From contig JAHEGE010000005.1 of NCBI GenBank assembly GCA_024639905.1, positions 62,001 through 126,000 of the forward strand: a stretch of 64,000 nucleotides of DNA, written 5' to 3'. Source of the stretch: Gammaproteobacteria bacterium (GTDB lineage: Bacteria; Pseudomonadota; Gammaproteobacteria; Pseudomonadales; Pseudohongiellaceae). A model generated the notes under the pieces. The model was given only the letters and a program-made list of their open reading frames with translations, had not been told where the DNA came from and searched no databases. Positions 45,084 through 53,169 of this stretch are shown piece after piece; the first letter of the stretch is position 1; every line of letters starts with the position of its first letter. The translations under genes were made by a program, and so were the position numbers.

Positions 45084-47729
45084 CTAGCCAGTATTGCGCA
45101 AACCTGCGGAAATACCGGCTATCGTCACCATGATCGCCCTGTCTAGGCTCCCGTCTTCTAGTGTTCTATTGCGCCGCAGCAGCTCAGCCTGCAACAGGTT
45201 CAGAGGATCGACATAGGCGTTCCTAAACTCGACCGAGGCGCGAATCTGCGGCAGGTTAGTCATCAGGCTATCGGCATTGCGAATACCTAAAATCGTCTCG
45301 ATATCAGCCCGCAGCTGCTTCCGCAGAGCGATGCCGAGGGGGCGCTGCGCCGGCTCGGCGAGCGCGCTGTCATAGTAGGCCGAGATGTTCGCGTCGGCCT
45401 TTGCAAACACCATTTCGAGCATGGAAATGCGAGTCGAGAAAAAGGGCCAGATTTGGCACATCTCTTCCAGCACGGCTTTATCTCCCGCATCGATCGCTTC
45501 CTGCAGCGCTGCACCCGCGCCAAGCCAAGCCGGCAACATGAGCCGATTCTGACTCCAGGCGAAGATCCACGGAATGGCGCGCAACGATTCAATTCCGCCG
45601 CTCTGCTTACGGCGCGCCGGGCGCGAACCTAGCGGCAATTTGCCCAGCTCGGTCTCCGGTGTCGCCGTGCGGAACCACTCCACGAAATTGACATCCTCTT
45701 TGACTACCCGCCGGTAGTGCGCGCAGGAACTGTCCGCCAGCTTATCCATAACCGCGCGCCAGGCAGCGCTCGGCACCGGCGGCTCGTTGAGATTCGCGCG
45801 CAGGATCGCGCTGGCGTAAAGGGCTAGGCTCTTGATAGCGATCGCACTCATGCCTAGCTTGGCGCGTATTGTCTCACCCTGCTCGGTTACTCGCAGACCA
45901 TGCTGAAGCGAACCCGGCGGCTGCGAGAGCAGCGCGGCGTGCGCGGGAGCCCCGCCCCGCCCAACAGTGCCGCCCCTACCGTGCACCAGCGTTAGCGAGA
46001 TGCTCGCGTCTTCGCAGATCTTTAATAACGACTCCTGCGCGCGGTACTGCGCCCACCCCGCGGCGAGCACGCCTGCATCTTTGGCGGAATCTGAATAGCC
46101 GATCATCACGGTCTGCGCAGAATTCGTTTGCGTACGGTATACGGGCATCTGCACGAGCGCGTCGATGACGTTAGCGGCATTGTCGAGGTCCTGCAACGTT
46201 TCGAACAGGGGCGCGACGGGGATAGGAAACGTACAGCCGCAAGCCCGCAGCAGGAGTTGCACGAGGAGGACGTCCGACGCCGTGCGCGCCATCGAAATGA
46301 TATAGATGCCCAGTGCATCCGGGGCGTGCCGTGCTATTTCGCGGCAAGTATCCAACACCTCAGTCACGTCTACGGAAGGCTGCCATGCATGAGGTATAAG
46401 CGGCCTCTTGTTCTCGAGTTCGGTAAGCAGGAATGCTTGGCGTTCTTCCTCACACCAGTCACTATAGTCGCCAAGGCCCAGATAAAGGGTCAGCTCCGAC
46501 ATCACTTCTGTGTGGCGGTCGCTAACCTGACGAACGTCGAACTTCACTAGGTGAATCCCAAAGCTATTCACGCGGTGCAACAGATCGCGAAGCTTGCTGT
46601 TGGCGATGCTCGCCATGCCCGATTCGCACAGCGACACATAGCAGGCCTCGAGCGGTGCCCACAGCTCGTCGACATGGTTTATCGGCTGCCCGGTCAGCGG
46701 GCCGTCGCGCCCGCCTAACTGAGCCTCGACGACCGCGATCGTGGCGCGCAGTCGCGAGCGCAGTCCGCGCAGCAAGTAGCGGTAGGGGTCGCGCTCGCCG
46801 TTGGCGAGCGCCCGCAGCTGGGCGTTGCAGGCGCTCATCGACAGCTCATCGATCAGGGTCTGCACGTCGCGCAGATACAAATCTGCGGCCTTCCAACGGC
46901 CGAGCAGCAGGACCTCACGAGTGACCTTCGCGGTAACGTTGGGGTTGCCGTCGCGGTCCCCGCCCATCCAGAAGACGAACGACACTGGCGCATAGTCCAG
47001 CGCGAGCGGCAACCGCGTGACCGCGGTGCTGGTCTTCTCTAGTCGACGCATGAAATTTGGCACCGCCTCCCAGAGGGAGTTCTCAACGACAGCGAAACCC
47101 CATTTCGCCTCGTCTACTGGAGAGGGGCGCGCCTCGCGGAAATCTTCGGTATGCCAAATCTGTGCGATCAACTCGGCCAATCGGCGCTGGTAGGAATTCA
47201 TTTCCCTTTGTGTGTGACCGGTAAGCTCCAGCTGAGACAGAATTTCATCAATTTCTGCATGCTTGTTGATTAGGCTGCGGCGGGTAATCTCTGTCGGGTG
47301 TGCAGTAAGCACCAGCTCGATTTTGAGCTTGTCCAATACCTCCCCGATCTGCACTGCGTTATAGGAAGCCCCCTCGAGGTCGCGGAATGTGCTTTCTAGG
47401 GTCTGTGTCGCCGATACCTCGCCATCAAGTTCGCGGGAGATAGCATGATGTTGGTCCGCGATATTGGCTAAGTTGAGAAAGTGATTGAAGGCCCTCGCGA
47501 TAGGCAACAGCTCTGCGTTCGACAGGTCATTCAAGACCGCTGCCAAGGCTTTGTAGTCGCCCTGCTGATCCAGTCGTGACGTCCTCGCGAGCTCACGTAT
47601 CTGCTGTACTTTCTCGAGGCAGGCCTCGCCTTCCGCCGCCGCGATGCATTGATCGAGGAGTTCACCCAGATAGCTTGTGTTCTCACTCAGAGAGCGAGGG
47701 ATTTCCTGCAACTTCATTAAGCCCTCCAT
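45084..47729 (-). CDS. ppc: Phosphoenolpyruvate carboxylase
   Basis: An 881-residue enzyme that carboxylates PEP to oxaloacetate. The catalytic His is in LVLTAHPTEITRRS (about residue 138), and the active-site loop LVHGRGGTVGRGGAPAHAAL is near residue 580. It ends RNTG, the conserved C-terminus. It is 21 bases downstream of gapN, so it may be made together with it. In the alginate context it would use the PEP that comes from glyceraldehyde-3-phosphate. Confidence 0.98.
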   Translation of the reverse strand: MEGLMKLQEIPRSLSENTSYLGELLDQCIAAAEGEACLEKVQQIRELARTSRLDQQGDYKALAAVLNDLSNAELLPIARAFNHFLNLANIADQHHAISRELDGEVSATQTLESTFRDLEGASYNAVQIGEVLDKLKIELVLTAHPTEITRRSLINKHAEIDEILSQLELTGHTQREMNSYQRRLAELIAQIWHTEDFREARPSPVDEAKWGFAVVENSLWEAVPNFMRRLEKTSTAVTRLPLALDYAPVSFVFWMGGDRDGNPNVTAKVTREVLLLGRWKAADLYLRDVQTLIDELSMSACNAQLRALANGERDPYRYLLRGLRSRLRATIAVVEAQLGGRDGPLTGQPINHVDELWAPLEACYVSLCESGMASIANSKLRDLLHRVNSFGIHLVKFDVRQVSDRHTEVMSELTLYLGLGDYSDWCEEERQAFLLTELENKRPLIPHAWQPSVDVTEVLDTCREIARHAPDALGIYIISMARTASDVLLVQLLLRACGCTFPIPVAPLFETLQDLDNAANVIDALVQMPVYRTQTNSAQTVMIGYSDSAKDAGVLAAGWAQYRAQESLLKICEDASISLTLVHGRGGTVGRGGAPAHAALLSQPPGSLQHGLRVTEQGETIRAKLGMSAIAIKSLALYASAILRANLNEPPVPSAAWRAVMDKLADSSCAHYRRVVKEDVNFVEWFRTATPETELGKLPLGSRPARRKQSGGIESLRAIPWIFAWSQNRLMLPAWLGAGAALQEAIDAGDKAVLEEMCQIWPFFSTRISMLEMVFAKADANISAYYDSALAEPAQRPLGIALRKQLRADIETILGIRNADSLMTNLPQIRASVEFRNAYVDPLNLLQAELLRRNRTLEDGSLDRAIMVTIAGISAGLRNTG

Positions 47730-47750
47730 TATTAGTAATTGACCAAACGA

Positions 47751-49370
47751 TTAGAAGATATATTCAGTGCTCAGGAAGTCGGACTCGCCGTTGCGGATAA
47801 TGTCGCCGACCAGTTCCTTACTGGCATCGTTAACCTTGGCCGCAACCACCGTCCTAATCGAGAACTGGCGTAGCGCGTCAGAGACCGAGAGCGTGCCCTC
47901 GGCAGAATCTTTGCGACCGTTGAAGGGAAACGTATCCGGCCCGCGCTGGCACTGTGCGTTGAGATTAATGCGTCCCACTTGGCTCGCCGAGGTATCGATA
48001 AGCCTTGCGACCTCTTTAGGCTCGGTGCCGAAGATGCTGAGCTGCTGCCCAAACTCGGCGTTAACGATATAGTCCGACACCTCATCGAGGGTCTCGAAGG
48101 TAACGATAGGAATTACAGGTCCGAACTGTTCTTCGCGATAGACGCGCATCTCTGGCGTTACCGGGTATAACACTGCGGGATAATAGAACGTCTGTGCGAA
48201 TTCTCCCCCGCCTTCGTTGATGACCTTCGCACCCTTGCTTGTCGCATCCGCAACGAGCTGCTCAAGGAACTGCGCCTTTCCGGGTTCGGGCAGCGGGGTT
48301 AACGCCACGCCAGTTTCCCAAGGCATGCCTGATTTTAGCGTCGCGAGTTGGGCGAGGAATTTATCGACGAATGCTTCAGCAATATCTTCCTGCACCAGCA
48401 GTATTTTTAGCGCCGTGCAACGCTGGCCGTTGAACGACAGCGCGCCCGCCACACACTCCGACGCCGCCACATCGAGGTCGGCATGCTTGAGCACGATGCC
48501 AGGGTTCTTCGCGTCGAGCCCAAGGACCGAGCGCAAGCGGTGGGGCTTGGGGTGCAGCTTCTTCAGCGCCGCGGCGCCCTTGTTGGTGCCAATAAACGCG
48601 AAGACGTCGACCTTGCCGCTCTCCATAAGCGGCGTAATCGTAGTATGACCGCTACCGTAGATGATGTTTACCGCGCCGGCTGGAAACGACTCTTGGAACG
48701 CCTTGAGTAGAGGGCGAATAAGGAGCACTCCGTATTTTGCCGGCTTAAATACGATCGTGTTACCCATGATCAACGCCGGAATTAGTGTCGAGAAGGTCTC
48801 GTTCAGGGGGTAATTGTAAGGCCCCATGCACACGGCAACGCCGAATGGCACGCGCCTAATTTGCGCCATGGTGCCCTGTTCGATCTCAAAGCCGGCGGAG
48901 TTTCTATCGAGCTCTTTGAGCGACGCACAGGTATCTTCGATGTAGTCGCAGGTGCGGTCGAACTCCTTTTCAGAATCTTTGAGGTTCTTCCCGATCTCCC
49001 ACATCAACAGCTTCACAACCTCGTCGCGCTGTTCTCGCATCAGTTTTAGGAATTTCTCGACGTGCGCGATGCGCTCCTCAATGCGCATCGAGGGCCATTC
49101 TCCGTGACCCGAACTATAGGCGTTAACGGCCGCGTTCAGCGCACCCATAGAGGCCTCGGCATCGAGTAGTGGCGTCGAACCGATAACAGCAGGCGCGACG
49201 TTGCCGTCGAGATTGAGGCAAACGGGGCTGGCGATCGGATTGACCTCTCCTGCCCATTCGAGCAGTTTGCCATCGACGAGGTATTCGCGCTGTTCTTGAT
49301 AGTCGCCAAGCCTGTACTGCTCGGGGATCTCGGTCGGGGTTGGGAAGAATGTGTCTTTATTGAAGCTCAT
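47751..49370 (-). CDS. gapN: GapN-type aldehyde dehydrogenase (NADP-dependent, non-phosphorylating GAPDH-like)
   Basis: A 539-residue aldehyde dehydrogenase resembling non-phosphorylating glyceraldehyde-3-phosphate dehydrogenase, which makes 3-phosphoglycerate and NADPH. The nucleophile Cys318 is in NGQRCTA and Asn186 in GPYNYPLN should form the oxyanion hole. The usual catalytic Glu in ELGGK, 34 residues before the Cys, is Gly284 here (LGLDAKN). The gene follows kdgK after 70 bases and precedes ppc by 21 bases. Substrate assignment is by overall similarity and context. Confidence 0.78.
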   Translation of the reverse strand: MSFNKDTFFPTPTEIPEQYRLGDYQEQREYLVDGKLLEWAGEVNPIASPVCLNLDGNVAPAVIGSTPLLDAEASMGALNAAVNAYSSGHGEWPSMRIEERIAHVEKFLKLMREQRDEVVKLLMWEIGKNLKDSEKEFDRTCDYIEDTCASLKELDRNSAGFEIEQGTMAQIRRVPFGVAVCMGPYNYPLNETFSTLIPALIMGNTIVFKPAKYGVLLIRPLLKAFQESFPAGAVNIIYGSGHTTITPLMESGKVDVFAFIGTNKGAAALKKLHPKPHRLRSVLGLDAKNPGIVLKHADLDVAASECVAGALSFNGQRCTALKILLVQEDIAEAFVDKFLAQLATLKSGMPWETGVALTPLPEPGKAQFLEQLVADATSKGAKVINEGGGEFAQTFYYPAVLYPVTPEMRVYREEQFGPVIPIVTFETLDEVSDYIVNAEFGQQLSIFGTEPKEVARLIDTSASQVGRINLNAQCQRGPDTFPFNGRKDSAEGTLSVSDALRQFSIRTVVAAKVNDASKELVGDIIRNGESDFLSTEYIF

Positions 49371-49440
49371 AGCTAATACCTTGCGCTCTGGGTGAGAAGA
49401 TTGCGTGGTAGTGCCGTGAGACGAGCGTTGCCTTGAGTGC

Positions 49441-50370
49441 CTAAAAGGGCATTAAGTCGGCTGCAATCACAGCACCACGATGTTGTATTACCACTGCGGC
49501 GAGGCGGTTACCGCGCGCCGCAGAGTCGGCGGGGGATTGACCGCCGAGTCTCGCGGCAATATAGGCCGCGTTGAATGAGTCGCCGGCAGAGGTGGTGTCG
49601 ACGATACGAGTCGACTGTGCCGGCACTTGCTGCCGCAACGAATCGTGGGAGACCAGGCAGCCCTCACCGCCCATCTTCAATGCGACCTCGTTAACGCCCC
49701 ACCGGTGCAACTGCTCGATAACGCGCTCGGGCTCGGCGATGCCTGTCACTAGCGTCTCGTCGTCCAGAGTAGGTAGCGCGACTTCGGTGATGGCATACAC
49801 CTGCCTAAAAACCTCTAGAGCCGCCGCAGGGGTTGCCCACAGGCTGGGCCGGTAGTTGCCGTCGAAGAAGACCTTGCCGCTGCCCTGTGCATACTCGTTG
49901 AGGAACGCAAGAAACGACGTCAGCGCCTCGCCTTTGTAAAGTGCGAGGGTGATGCCGGACAGGTAGAGGTTAGGAAACGCCAGTAGACGCGAGTAGAGCT
50001 GTTGAGCCCGGTCTGGGTCGTCAAAAAGGCGCGAGGCAGGAGAGCCCTTGCGCCAGTATTTGAAGCTGCGCTCGCCCTGTTCATCAAGCTCGATGAGATA
50101 CATTCCCGGCACACCGCCAGGGAGGCGTTCGACGAGCTCACAGCCGATGTTCTCGTGCCGCCAGCGACTCAGCATCCAGTCGCTCATGCTGTCATCGCCT
50201 AAGCCGGTCACGTAGTCGGTACTGGCGCCAAGGCGTGCTAGATAGAGCGCTGTGTTGAGCGTATCGCCACCGTAGGACAGCGTGGCATTGAGCGCGTTGG
50301 GATCGTCGCCTGGCTGCAACTCACCAAGCTGCAACATGCACTCTCCAACTACTGCGATACCGGTTGTCAT
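49441..50370 (-). CDS. kdgK: 2-keto-3-deoxygluconate kinase KdgK (PfkB family)
   Basis: A 309-residue sugar kinase. YGGDTLNTALYLARLG near residue 30 binds the sugar, and DTTSAGDSFNAAYIA near residue 245 is the PfkB ATP/catalytic signature with its Asp. In this locus it should phosphorylate KDG, made by the SDR, to KDPG, the Eda substrate. It starts 74 bases after the SDR, a gap that holds a hairpin, and comes before gapN. Confidence 0.93.
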   Translation of the reverse strand: MTTGIAVVGECMLQLGELQPGDDPNALNATLSYGGDTLNTALYLARLGASTDYVTGLGDDSMSDWMLSRWRHENIGCELVERLPGGVPGMYLIELDEQGERSFKYWRKGSPASRLFDDPDRAQQLYSRLLAFPNLYLSGITLALYKGEALTSFLAFLNEYAQGSGKVFFDGNYRPSLWATPAAALEVFRQVYAITEVALPTLDDETLVTGIAEPERVIEQLHRWGVNEVALKMGGEGCLVSHDSLRQQVPAQSTRIVDTTSAGDSFNAAYIAARLGGQSPADSAARGNRLAAVVIQHRGAVIAADLMPF

Positions 50371-50404
50371 AGGGTTCTCTCGGTGCTGTTTCTTCTTACG
50401 CGGC

Positions 50405-50429
50405 GCGCAGGCTGACGCAGTGCCTGCGC
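50405..50429. other. Hairpin between the SDR and kdgK genes
   Basis: A perfect 8-bp stem, GCGCAGGC with GCCTGCGC, and a loop of nine lie in the leader of kdgK. On the coding (reverse) strand no T run follows, so it is not an intrinsic terminator. It may stabilise the upstream SDR message. Confidence 0.5.
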
Positions 50430-50444
50430 TTACTCAAAAAAGTC

Positions 50445-51197
50445 TTAGGAGAACAGCAGGCCGCCGTTCACGTCCAAGTTGACGCCAGTGAGGAACGACG
50501 CCTCGCTCGAGGCAAGGTAAGCCACCACATCTGCTACTTCGTCCGGCGCGCCTTCGCGTTTCAGCGGTGTAGCCTGTGCAACGTTCGAGCGCACCGCGTC
50601 CTTGGTAAAGGTGTCGTGGAAAAGCGTGCTTATCATGCCCGGGCACAGGGAGTTCACGCGGATATTGCGCGGACCCAGCTCTTTCGCCATCGCACGGGTG
50701 AAGGTCATCACCGCGCCCTTCGAGGTAGCGTAGGCTGAGGCGCCTGGGCCGCCGCCATCTCGACCAGCCTGGGACGCAAGGTTAATAATAGAGGCACCTT
50801 CGCTCATGTGTGGCACCACAGCCTTGGTCGTGAGGAATGTGGAGGTGAGATTGAGGTCGACCACTGAGCTAAAAAAGGCGAGGTCCATCTCCTCGAGGGT
50901 CTTGCGTGCGACTAGGCCGCCCGCGACATTGACCAGGATGTCGATGTTGGCGCCGTACGCCTCGGTCGTCGCTGCCACGAGCTTGGCAACGTCTACCTCC
51001 TGCGTCATATCACCCTGAACAAGTATGCCTTCGCCGCCAGCGGCCTTGAGCTCGGCTAGGGTTTGTTCCGCGCCTTCTGGGTTGCGCAAGTAATTGATAA
51101 CAACCTTAGCGCCCTCGGCGGCGAGGCGTAGCGAAATGGATTTGCCGATGTCTCGCGCGCCGCCAGTAACGACAGCAACCTTATTCTCAAGTTTCAT
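50445..51197 (-). CDS. DehR-like SDR, 4-deoxy-L-erythro-5-hexoseulose uronate (DEH) reductase
   Basis: A 250-residue short-chain dehydrogenase. The cofactor motif GGARDIG is at 12-18, and the catalytic Ser142, Tyr156 and Lys160 are present (AYATSKG). The place between the MFS/KdgF/PL6 operon and kdgK points to DEH reduction to KDG, the second-last step before phosphorylation. Characterised bacterial DEH reductases mostly use NADPH; the cofactor here is not proven. It has its own promoter at 51231-51259. Confidence 0.87.
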   Translation of the reverse strand: MKLENKVAVVTGGARDIGKSISLRLAAEGAKVVINYLRNPEGAEQTLAELKAAGGEGILVQGDMTQEVDVAKLVAATTEAYGANIDILVNVAGGLVARKTLEEMDLAFFSSVVDLNLTSTFLTTKAVVPHMSEGASIINLASQAGRDGGGPGASAYATSKGAVMTFTRAMAKELGPRNIRVNSLCPGMISTLFHDTFTKDAVRSNVAQATPLKREGAPDEVADVVAYLASSEASFLTGVNLDVNGGLLFS

Positions 51198-51230
51198 AGT
51201 GCGTAATTCCTTTTTCTAGTTTCTACATGC

Positions 51231-51291
51231 AATCTACGACGACACTCAAGCGTTGTCAACCAATTAGGCTTACCAATATTAATAATTTGGT
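51231..51291 (-). promoter_or_regulatory. Promoter and operator of the SDR-kdgK operon
   Basis: On the reverse strand TTGACA (51259-51254), 17 bases and TAGATT (51236-51231) form a near-consensus sigma-70 promoter, 27 or so bases of leader before the ATG. Upstream, ACCAA-N10-TTGGT covers 51291-51272; 12 bases separate it from the -35 box, which is touched by a third half-site, AATTGG. The same layout occurs before the PL6 and TonB-receptor genes. Confidence 0.8.
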
Positions 51292-51436
51292 CTTACATCG
51301 GCGAAGAAGGCGGTAATGCACTGATATATCTAATATTAGTGATAAGTTTAGCCCGTCTGAGCGAAGCTATTCGGTGCCTGGTGACACCGCATTCGACGCC
51401 GAACAAGGGGTAGAATCAGCCCTTTTTCGACAAGTC

Positions 51437-51447
51437 TGGTATTACCA
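51437..51447. promoter_or_regulatory. Distal palindrome TGGTATTACCA upstream of the SDR promoter
   Basis: A perfect 11-bp palindrome about 180 bases upstream of the SDR -35 box and 26 bases past the MFS stop. TGGT-N3-ACCA agrees with the FadR-subfamily operator pattern TNGT-N3-ACNA and resembles the ExuR/UxuR box core. A role as an auxiliary operator is inferred. Confidence 0.5.
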
Positions 51448-51472
51448 ATTTCCCCTAACGCCAATCGCGAGG

Positions 51473-52774
51473 CTAGGCCTTTTTAGGCTTCAGCGGAGTG
51501 ATTTCAGGGCACAGGATCCAGATACTGGCCATGGCGGTTACTGCGAGAGCCGCTCCGATAATGAAGGCTGGGGCATAGTTGCCACCCTCCGTCAGCCAAG
51601 GCACTAGAGAAGTCAGCCCCACCGCGCCCAGCTTGGCCGCCATGCCCGAATAGCCCGCAAGCGTTCCTACCGAGGCACCGCCAAAGAAGTCACTCGGGAG
51701 GGTCTGCACGTTGCCGATCGCGGTTTGGAAGCCAAACAGGATCACCGCCATAATCAGAACAGCGGTGACCGCACCGCCGGGAGCAGCCATGGCGAGCAGC
51801 GCCGGCAACATGATGAGGCAGCCGAGGCTGATCGCAAATTTTCGCGTCTTATTCACACTCCATCCCAACTTTAGCAGCCGCTGCGCGAGCAGCCCGCCGA
51901 AGAATGCCCCCAGCATCGCGCCGACGTAGGGCACCCAGCCATACAAGGCAACCTGCTTGACGTCCATGCCGTAAACCTCGAATAGATAAATGGGGATCCA
52001 GAAGATGAATAGCCACCAAATCGGGTCAATCGCGGCGGAGGCGATGATCACACCCCAGCTCTCTTTGTGGGAGAGCATCTTCTGCGAAGAAGGCGTATAC
52101 GGCTGCTCGCTGGAGCCCGCTTCTTCGGGCTGATTCTGCTGCCCAGTGAGGATGTATTCTCGCTCCTGCTTGCTAATCCAGGGATGCGAGCCTGGGGGCG
52201 ATTTCACTAACACCAGCCACGGCACGAGCCAAAGCAGGCCGGTGATCCCCACCAGGACGAAGATGATCTGCCAGCTGAAATAGACGGAGAGAAAGCCGAT
52301 CGCCGGAATAGCGATGAGGCCACCCACCGCTGCCCCAGAGTTAAAGATACCCTGTGCGAGCGCTCTCTCTTTAGTTGGGAACCACTCGGCGTTGCCTTTT
52401 GTGGCGCCCGGCCAGTTGCCCGCCTCGGCGATACCCAGGATGCTGCGGAAGATACTGAACGAGACGATGCCCTGCGCCACGGCGTGCAGCGCCGTGGCGA
52501 TTGACCAGACGCCAATCGACAGGGCGAAACCAAGACGCGTGCCGATCCAGTCGAAAATTTTGCCGAAGATGGCCTGGCCAAAGGCGTAGGAGAAGATGAA
52601 TACAACAGAGATGAGCGCGTAAATTTCCTTATGCTCATCGCCAGTCTTATCCGGATACAGGTCGGCCGCGATACTCGGCCATAGCACCACGATCGACTGC
52701 CTATCGATGTAGTTAATAACCGTCGCGAGCGCGATAAGCGTGATCACCCACCAGCGCAGTCCTTGCACCTTCAT
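51473..52774 (-). CDS. MFS transporter of the anion:cation symporter type, probably for DEH or uronates
   Basis: A 433-residue protein with about 12 membrane helices. ALATVINYIDRQSI at the N-terminus and GIAEAGNWPGATKGNAEWFPTKER near residue 120 are typical of the ACS/hexuronate (ExuT-like) family. Its start overlaps the kdgF stop by 4 bases (ATGA), which ties it to KdgF and the PL6 lyase. The likely job is inner-membrane import of DEH or other monosaccharides set free in the periplasm. Confidence 0.9.
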   Translation of the reverse strand: MKVQGLRWWVITLIALATVINYIDRQSIVVLWPSIAADLYPDKTGDEHKEIYALISVVFIFSYAFGQAIFGKIFDWIGTRLGFALSIGVWSIATALHAVAQGIVSFSIFRSILGIAEAGNWPGATKGNAEWFPTKERALAQGIFNSGAAVGGLIAIPAIGFLSVYFSWQIIFVLVGITGLLWLVPWLVLVKSPPGSHPWISKQEREYILTGQQNQPEEAGSSEQPYTPSSQKMLSHKESWGVIIASAAIDPIWWLFIFWIPIYLFEVYGMDVKQVALYGWVPYVGAMLGAFFGGLLAQRLLKLGWSVNKTRKFAISLGCLIMLPALLAMAAPGGAVTAVLIMAVILFGFQTAIGNVQTLPSDFFGGASVGTLAGYSGMAAKLGAVGLTSLVPWLTEGGNYAPAFIIGAALAVTAMASIWILCPEITPLKPKKA

Positions 52775-53127
52775 GACGCCTCTCCCGGAACGAGAAAGTC
52801 TTCACGCACTGGGCTGAACACATCGATGAGCACACCCGCCTCGACGCACACCGCACCGTGTAGCTCATGCGGCGGGATGTAATAGGAATCGCCCGCGCCT
52901 TGGCGACGGGTTTCGCTGCCAATCGTGACATCGAAGACTCCGCTTTCGATATACGTCGACTGCGAATGTCGATGCTTGTGTTGATAGCCCTCGGAGCCGG
53001 ACTCAAACCACACCTTCACGATCATAATCTCGTCGTTGTGACCTAATATCTGACGCTTAATGCCCTCGCCTAGCTCTTCGACTGCCACTTCTGAACCTGC
53101 AAGAAACCTCTCGCTTTCGAATCTCAT
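52771..53127 (-). CDS. kdgF: KdgF, cupin that linearises unsaturated uronates
   Basis: A 118-residue single-cupin protein. The metal ligands are in H50-x-H52-x-H54 with Gln56, and in PPHELH (His87, His90). Asp102 and Arg108 fall where catalytic residues have been proposed in KdgF. KdgF turns 4,5-unsaturated monouronates from lyases into the open form DEH. It sits between the PL6 lyase and the MFS transporter in one operon, which is its functional place. Confidence 0.93.
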   Translation of the reverse strand: MRFESERFLAGSEVAVEELGEGIKRQILGHNDEIMIVKVWFESGSEGYQHKHRHSQSTYIESGVFDVTIGSETRRQGAGDSYYIPPHELHGAVCVEAGVLIDVFSPVREDFLVPGEAS

Positions 53128-53169
53128 CGTTTCTCTCCTCGGTTTTTGTTGCCAGTTTCTGGCTACCGC

